A stretch of 15,878 nucleotides of DNA from Peptoniphilus sp. (GTDB lineage: Bacteria > Bacillota > Clostridia > Tissierellales > Peptoniphilaceae), in NCBI GenBank assembly GCA_029983555.1, contig JASBZH010000035.1:1-15878 (forward strand). The letters run 5' to 3'. The notes below the pieces were generated by a model that was given only the letters and a program-made list of their open reading frames with translations, had not been told where the DNA came from and made no database searches. Positions 13,144 to 15,878 of the stretch are shown in pieces. Every line of letters starts with the position of its first letter. Within the stretch, counting starts at the first letter, position 1. Made by a program: the position numbers and the translations under genes.

Positions 13144-14388
13144 TTAAATATTTATAGCCTTTTCTATAAAAGAATAAGGCGTCATCATAGTTAAATAAAC
13201 CAAACCACTCACTCTTCCAATATCAACACTACCAGATATTGTGCATCTATTTCTAACTTCTTCTTTAGAATATCCTGTGAATTTTGAAATTCTATCAATT
13301 GCATTTTCAATGCCCTCTTCTAATGTAGTGCCACTTCCTACATATTGAACAGGTATTAATTTTGGTATATCACCATTAGCTACATCTTTAAATTTTTGTT
13401 CAATATATTTAAGTTCTTCATCTGAATAATAATTTAGCTCTGGACTTAAATCTAAAGAATTTGGTATAATCACTGGACCATCTAGTTTAAAATTTTTAAT
13501 TAATTTTATATCTACAGTTATACTTCCAGTAACATCTGTAGTATGGCCAGCCAACTCTCCATTGCCTTGCATCGCGTGAACATCACCAAAATACACACCT
13601 GCACCTTTCACTTTTACTGGGCTAATAACTATTGATCCCTCTTTTACATTTTTAATGTCCATATGAGCATCAGTAATGTCATCTTTAGTTAAAAATTTAT
13701 AATCAGTTTTTTGTAAAGATCTAAGAGAATCTCCACAATTCCTAGATGATGGAATATTCTTCTTTGGAGAACATCCTATATTGCCTATAAAAGGCCTTAC
13801 TCTAGAGTAAACATTTTTTACATCACTGGCATTTAAAATGTAAGATGAAATTTGCTTACTATTTTCAGGAAGATAATCTTTTCCATTGAAAGCATCTTTG
13901 GCAATTTGGGAGGAGTCATTTACTGTAAAACCATATTTTCTATCCTCGTCAAACTCCATTGTATAACCATTTTTAATTTTTTGAGGTATTATTTTCTCCC
14001 CGCAAACTGCACACACAATCCCATCACTTCCTGTCCCTACAACTTTAGTTTCTGGATTAAGTTTTTTACAATGAGGACAGAATGCTTTAGTAGTTGGATC
14101 ATCTAAATAATTTCCATTTACAGGTTCTGAAACTCCCGAAGATGAATACTTAGAGACTACATCTATATTTTTTACTTTTATTAATACTGCATCTCCAGGT
14201 TCTGCACCTTTTATATATATAGGTTCAGATACTTCGTGTCCACTCTTTATACTCGGAGTAATCATAGGACCCCAGCATCCGGGAGGCAACTCTAGATTTA
14301 CTGTAGATATATTTTCCACAACATATTTCTGTGGAATATCTCCTCCAATTGTGTCTACATATTTATTTATAAATATCTCTTTTCCCAT
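13144..14388 (-). CDS. Acetamidase/formamidase-family amidohydrolase with Cys4 insertion
   Basis: This 414-residue probably cytosolic protein is of the FmdA/AmdA family, enzymes that hydrolyse formamide, acetamide or similar amides to acid plus ammonia. Family marks are SGHEVSEPIYIKGAEPGDAVLI (about 49-70), PFIGNIGCSP (199-208), HMDIKNVKEGSIVISPV (242-258) and the metal-site-like GDVHAMQGNGE (268-278). Between the first and second marks is CPHC-N18-CAVC (C104, C107, C126, C129), a zinc-ribbon-like pattern that the formamidase of Methylophilus, as I remember its sequence, does not have. ATG 14386-14388 is chosen because AGAGG lies 7 nt upstream; the in-frame ATG at 14412 overlaps the symporter gene and has no Shine-Dalgarno site. 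It follows the symporter gene by 13 bp in one operon. The actual substrate is unknown. Confidence 0.85.
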   Translation of the reverse strand: MGKEIFINKYVDTIGGDIPQKYVVENISTVNLELPPGCWGPMITPSIKSGHEVSEPIYIKGAEPGDAVLIKVKNIDVVSKYSSSGVSEPVNGNYLDDPTTKAFCPHCKKLNPETKVVGTGSDGIVCAVCGEKIIPQKIKNGYTMEFDEDRKYGFTVNDSSQIAKDAFNGKDYLPENSKQISSYILNASDVKNVYSRVRPFIGNIGCSPKKNIPSSRNCGDSLRSLQKTDYKFLTKDDITDAHMDIKNVKEGSIVISPVKVKGAGVYFGDVHAMQGNGELAGHTTDVTGSITVDIKLIKNFKLDGPVIIPNSLDLSPELNYYSDEELKYIEQKFKDVANGDIPKLIPVQYVGSGTTLEEGIENAIDRISKFTGYSKEEVRNRCTISGSVDIGRVSGLVYLTMMTPYSFIEKAINI

Positions 14389-14401
14389 CAAACAACCTCT
14401 T

Positions 14402-15865
14402 TTATATTCCAAAATATCTCTCTAAAACTTTATCTGAACTTTTTTGTGTCATCTTACTTACTACTATGATTACGATTAGTGATATGAACAATCCCCATAC
14501 TAGTGGATTAAATCCCAAAGGATTATTAATCTTAAATACATATAACAATAACATAGTCAAAAATCCTGAAATCATTGACCACAATCCTCCCTTTGAAGTA
14601 GCTCCTGACCAAAATAAACCAACAGCAATTGGTATAGTAAAAGAAGCAGCAAATCCAGAAATCGCAAATATTACTATTGCTTGTAAAAATGCTGGAGGAT
14701 TTATAGCAAGTACCATAACTAAAATGCTTATAACACCTGTAGTTATATAGCTATACTTCTTTAATTTATTTTCCTCTAATCTCTCATTCCTATTTCTCTC
14801 GATTATATCTCTTATTATTGCAGAACTTGTCGATAATAATAAAGAAGATACAGTACTCATAACAGCTGCAAATGGTGCAGATAACATAATTCCAGCTACT
14901 ATAGTAGGAGCATAATTAATTACTAAAGTAGGGAAAATTTGATCTGGAACATCAATATTTGGTATCAATACTCTACCTGCTAGTGAACTTAAGAATAAAC
15001 TCATAAACCATATTAAAGTTACAATGGCAACAAGTACACCTGACTTTTTAACTGTATCTACATCCTTTACAGAGAATAAACGAGTTACAACGTGTGGTTG
15101 CGCCATTACTGCTACCCCAAGAACAAAGAACATTGAAAAAGCTGTATTTATAGGTAGCCAATTGTCAGGACCTGGACCATTCATAAGAGCAGGATCTAAC
15201 TGAGCGAGTGAATTTGAAATATTTGTAAGTCCTCCAACTTTAGTAACCAAAATAATTGCTATAACTACTGAGCCAACTACCATGATTGCACCTTGAAACA
15301 CATTTGTATATGCTACTCCACGAAGTCCTCCAATTGATGTATATATCCCAACAACTATGGTAAATATAATTATTCCTATAACGTAAGGAATTCCAGTCAT
15401 AATTTCAAGTATTCTAGCAGCCGCAACATATTGTGAAATCATATAAGAAATACCAAATATAATTATTATTAAAGCGGCAATTAAACCCATTGATCTATTT
15501 TCATATCTATCCATAAATAGATCTGGCAATGTCATACAGTTAGCTTCAGTAGCAACAGTAGCAACTCTTCTTCCAATAGCTAGTATACCAATTATACCCA
15601 AAACACCTGCTCCTGCTTGCCAAAGAAGTGCAGGCCATCCATATGTATAATACACTGCTGGAGTACCAATAAAAGATCCTCCACTTGTCCAAGATGTTGC
15701 CCAAGTAAAAGCTACAAGCCACGGTCCAAATGATCTTCCTCCAACCCAATATTCAGCAGAAAAGTCTTCAGATTTTTGCATTTTTTTATGTGCTAAATAT
15801 CCTATTACAATTAATACTATAAAATAAGTTAAAAATACAGCATTAACAACAAAAGATGATTTCAT
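14402..15865 (-). CDS. Sodium:solute symporter (SSS family, PanF-like)
   Basis: This 487-residue polytopic membrane protein has about 13 hydrophobic segments, standard for Na+-coupled SSS transporters. GGRSFGPWLVAFTWATSWTSGGSFIG (42-67) is the N-terminal signature and is closest in feel to pantothenate permease PanF. Others are YTSIGGLRGVAYTNVFQGAIM (about 171-191), AVMAQPHVVTRLFSVKD, and the APFAAVMSTVSSLLLSTSSAI segment containing a serine-rich sodium-site region. GGAGG (15872-15876) stands 6 nt before the ATG. It is the first visible gene of an operon with the downstream amidase, so it probably imports the amide, or a precursor, that the amidase hydrolyses. The promoter is outside the window. 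Confidence 0.9.
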   Translation of the reverse strand: MKSSFVVNAVFLTYFIVLIVIGYLAHKKMQKSEDFSAEYWVGGRSFGPWLVAFTWATSWTSGGSFIGTPAVYYTYGWPALLWQAGAGVLGIIGILAIGRRVATVATEANCMTLPDLFMDRYENRSMGLIAALIIIIFGISYMISQYVAAARILEIMTGIPYVIGIIIFTIVVGIYTSIGGLRGVAYTNVFQGAIMVVGSVVIAIILVTKVGGLTNISNSLAQLDPALMNGPGPDNWLPINTAFSMFFVLGVAVMAQPHVVTRLFSVKDVDTVKKSGVLVAIVTLIWFMSLFLSSLAGRVLIPNIDVPDQIFPTLVINYAPTIVAGIMLSAPFAAVMSTVSSLLLSTSSAIIRDIIERNRNERLEENKLKKYSYITTGVISILVMVLAINPPAFLQAIVIFAISGFAASFTIPIAVGLFWSGATSKGGLWSMISGFLTMLLLYVFKINNPLGFNPLVWGLFISLIVIIVVSKMTQKSSDKVLERYFGI

Positions 15866-15878
15866 TATATTCCTCCTT

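Noticed and set aside
1..15878. CRISPR array, tRNA, rRNA, prophage or integron features
   Set aside because: No regularly spaced repeats, cloverleaf-type sequence, CCA-ended tRNA, phage genes or integrase were seen on reading both strands.

Overview
The window looks like a piece of chromosome from a low-GC, Gram-positive, probably anaerobic Firmicute. A Peptoniphilus/Anaerococcus-type Tissierellia coccus is my best guess, but this is inferred from gene content only. Supporting signs are the very AT-rich intergenic DNA, strong Shine-Dalgarno sites, occasional TTG starts, an SLH-domain protein, two secreted proteins with 'copper amine oxidase N-terminal'-type domains, and a clostridial-type fused persulfide/CoA-disulfide reductase. 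No tRNA, rRNA, CRISPR array or intact insertion sequence is visible.

Layout. (1) 1-2754, + strand: a D-serine module, dsdA (PLP D-serine dehydratase) followed by a GntP-family permease, ending in a bidirectional terminator. (2) 2773-4033, - strand: an MFS exporter-like protein with an extended -10 promoter overlapped by a 16-bp perfect palindrome. (3) 4034-4380: a gene-free stretch with an orphan plus-strand terminator-like hairpin. (4) 4381-5196, - strand: a secreted protein with a copper-amine-oxidase-N-like domain. (5) 5304-8153, - strand: an ArsR-family repressor translationally coupled to an 814-residue fusion (CoA-disulfide reductase + rhodanese + TusA + DsrE2), read from a TTGACA-17-TAGTAT promoter with an inverted-repeat operator over its -10. 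(6) 8168-9955, - strand: two separately terminated secreted/surface proteins, one with a CAO-N-like domain and one with three SLH domains. (7) 9956-10328: a 370-bp intergenic region with a strong minus-strand promoter, a GAAA-capped hairpin and an intrinsic terminator. This reads as a small RNA of about 75 nt, or as an attenuated leader of the SLH gene. (8) 10329-10847, + strand: a nitroreductase. (9) 10871-12117, - strand: an operon of DUF2975 membrane protein, a short XRE regulator (YoaS/YozG-like pair) and an unrecognised membrane-anchored protein. (10) 12179-15878, - strand: a sodium:solute symporter plus acetamidase/formamidase-family operon, followed by a separately transcribed IclR regulator.

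How the parts fit. DsdA and the permease would import D-serine and deaminate it to pyruvate and ammonia. The ArsR/CoADR fusion looks like a persulfide- or thiol-responsive sulfur-handling unit in which four conserved cysteines on one chain could pass sulfane sulfur along. The symporter, amidase and IclR gene look like an import, hydrolysis and control cassette for an amide whose identity cannot be read from sequence. The most promising undescribed elements are the small-RNA/leader candidate at 10060-10168, the ArsR operator-promoter, and the Cys4 zinc-ribbon-like insertion in the amidase.
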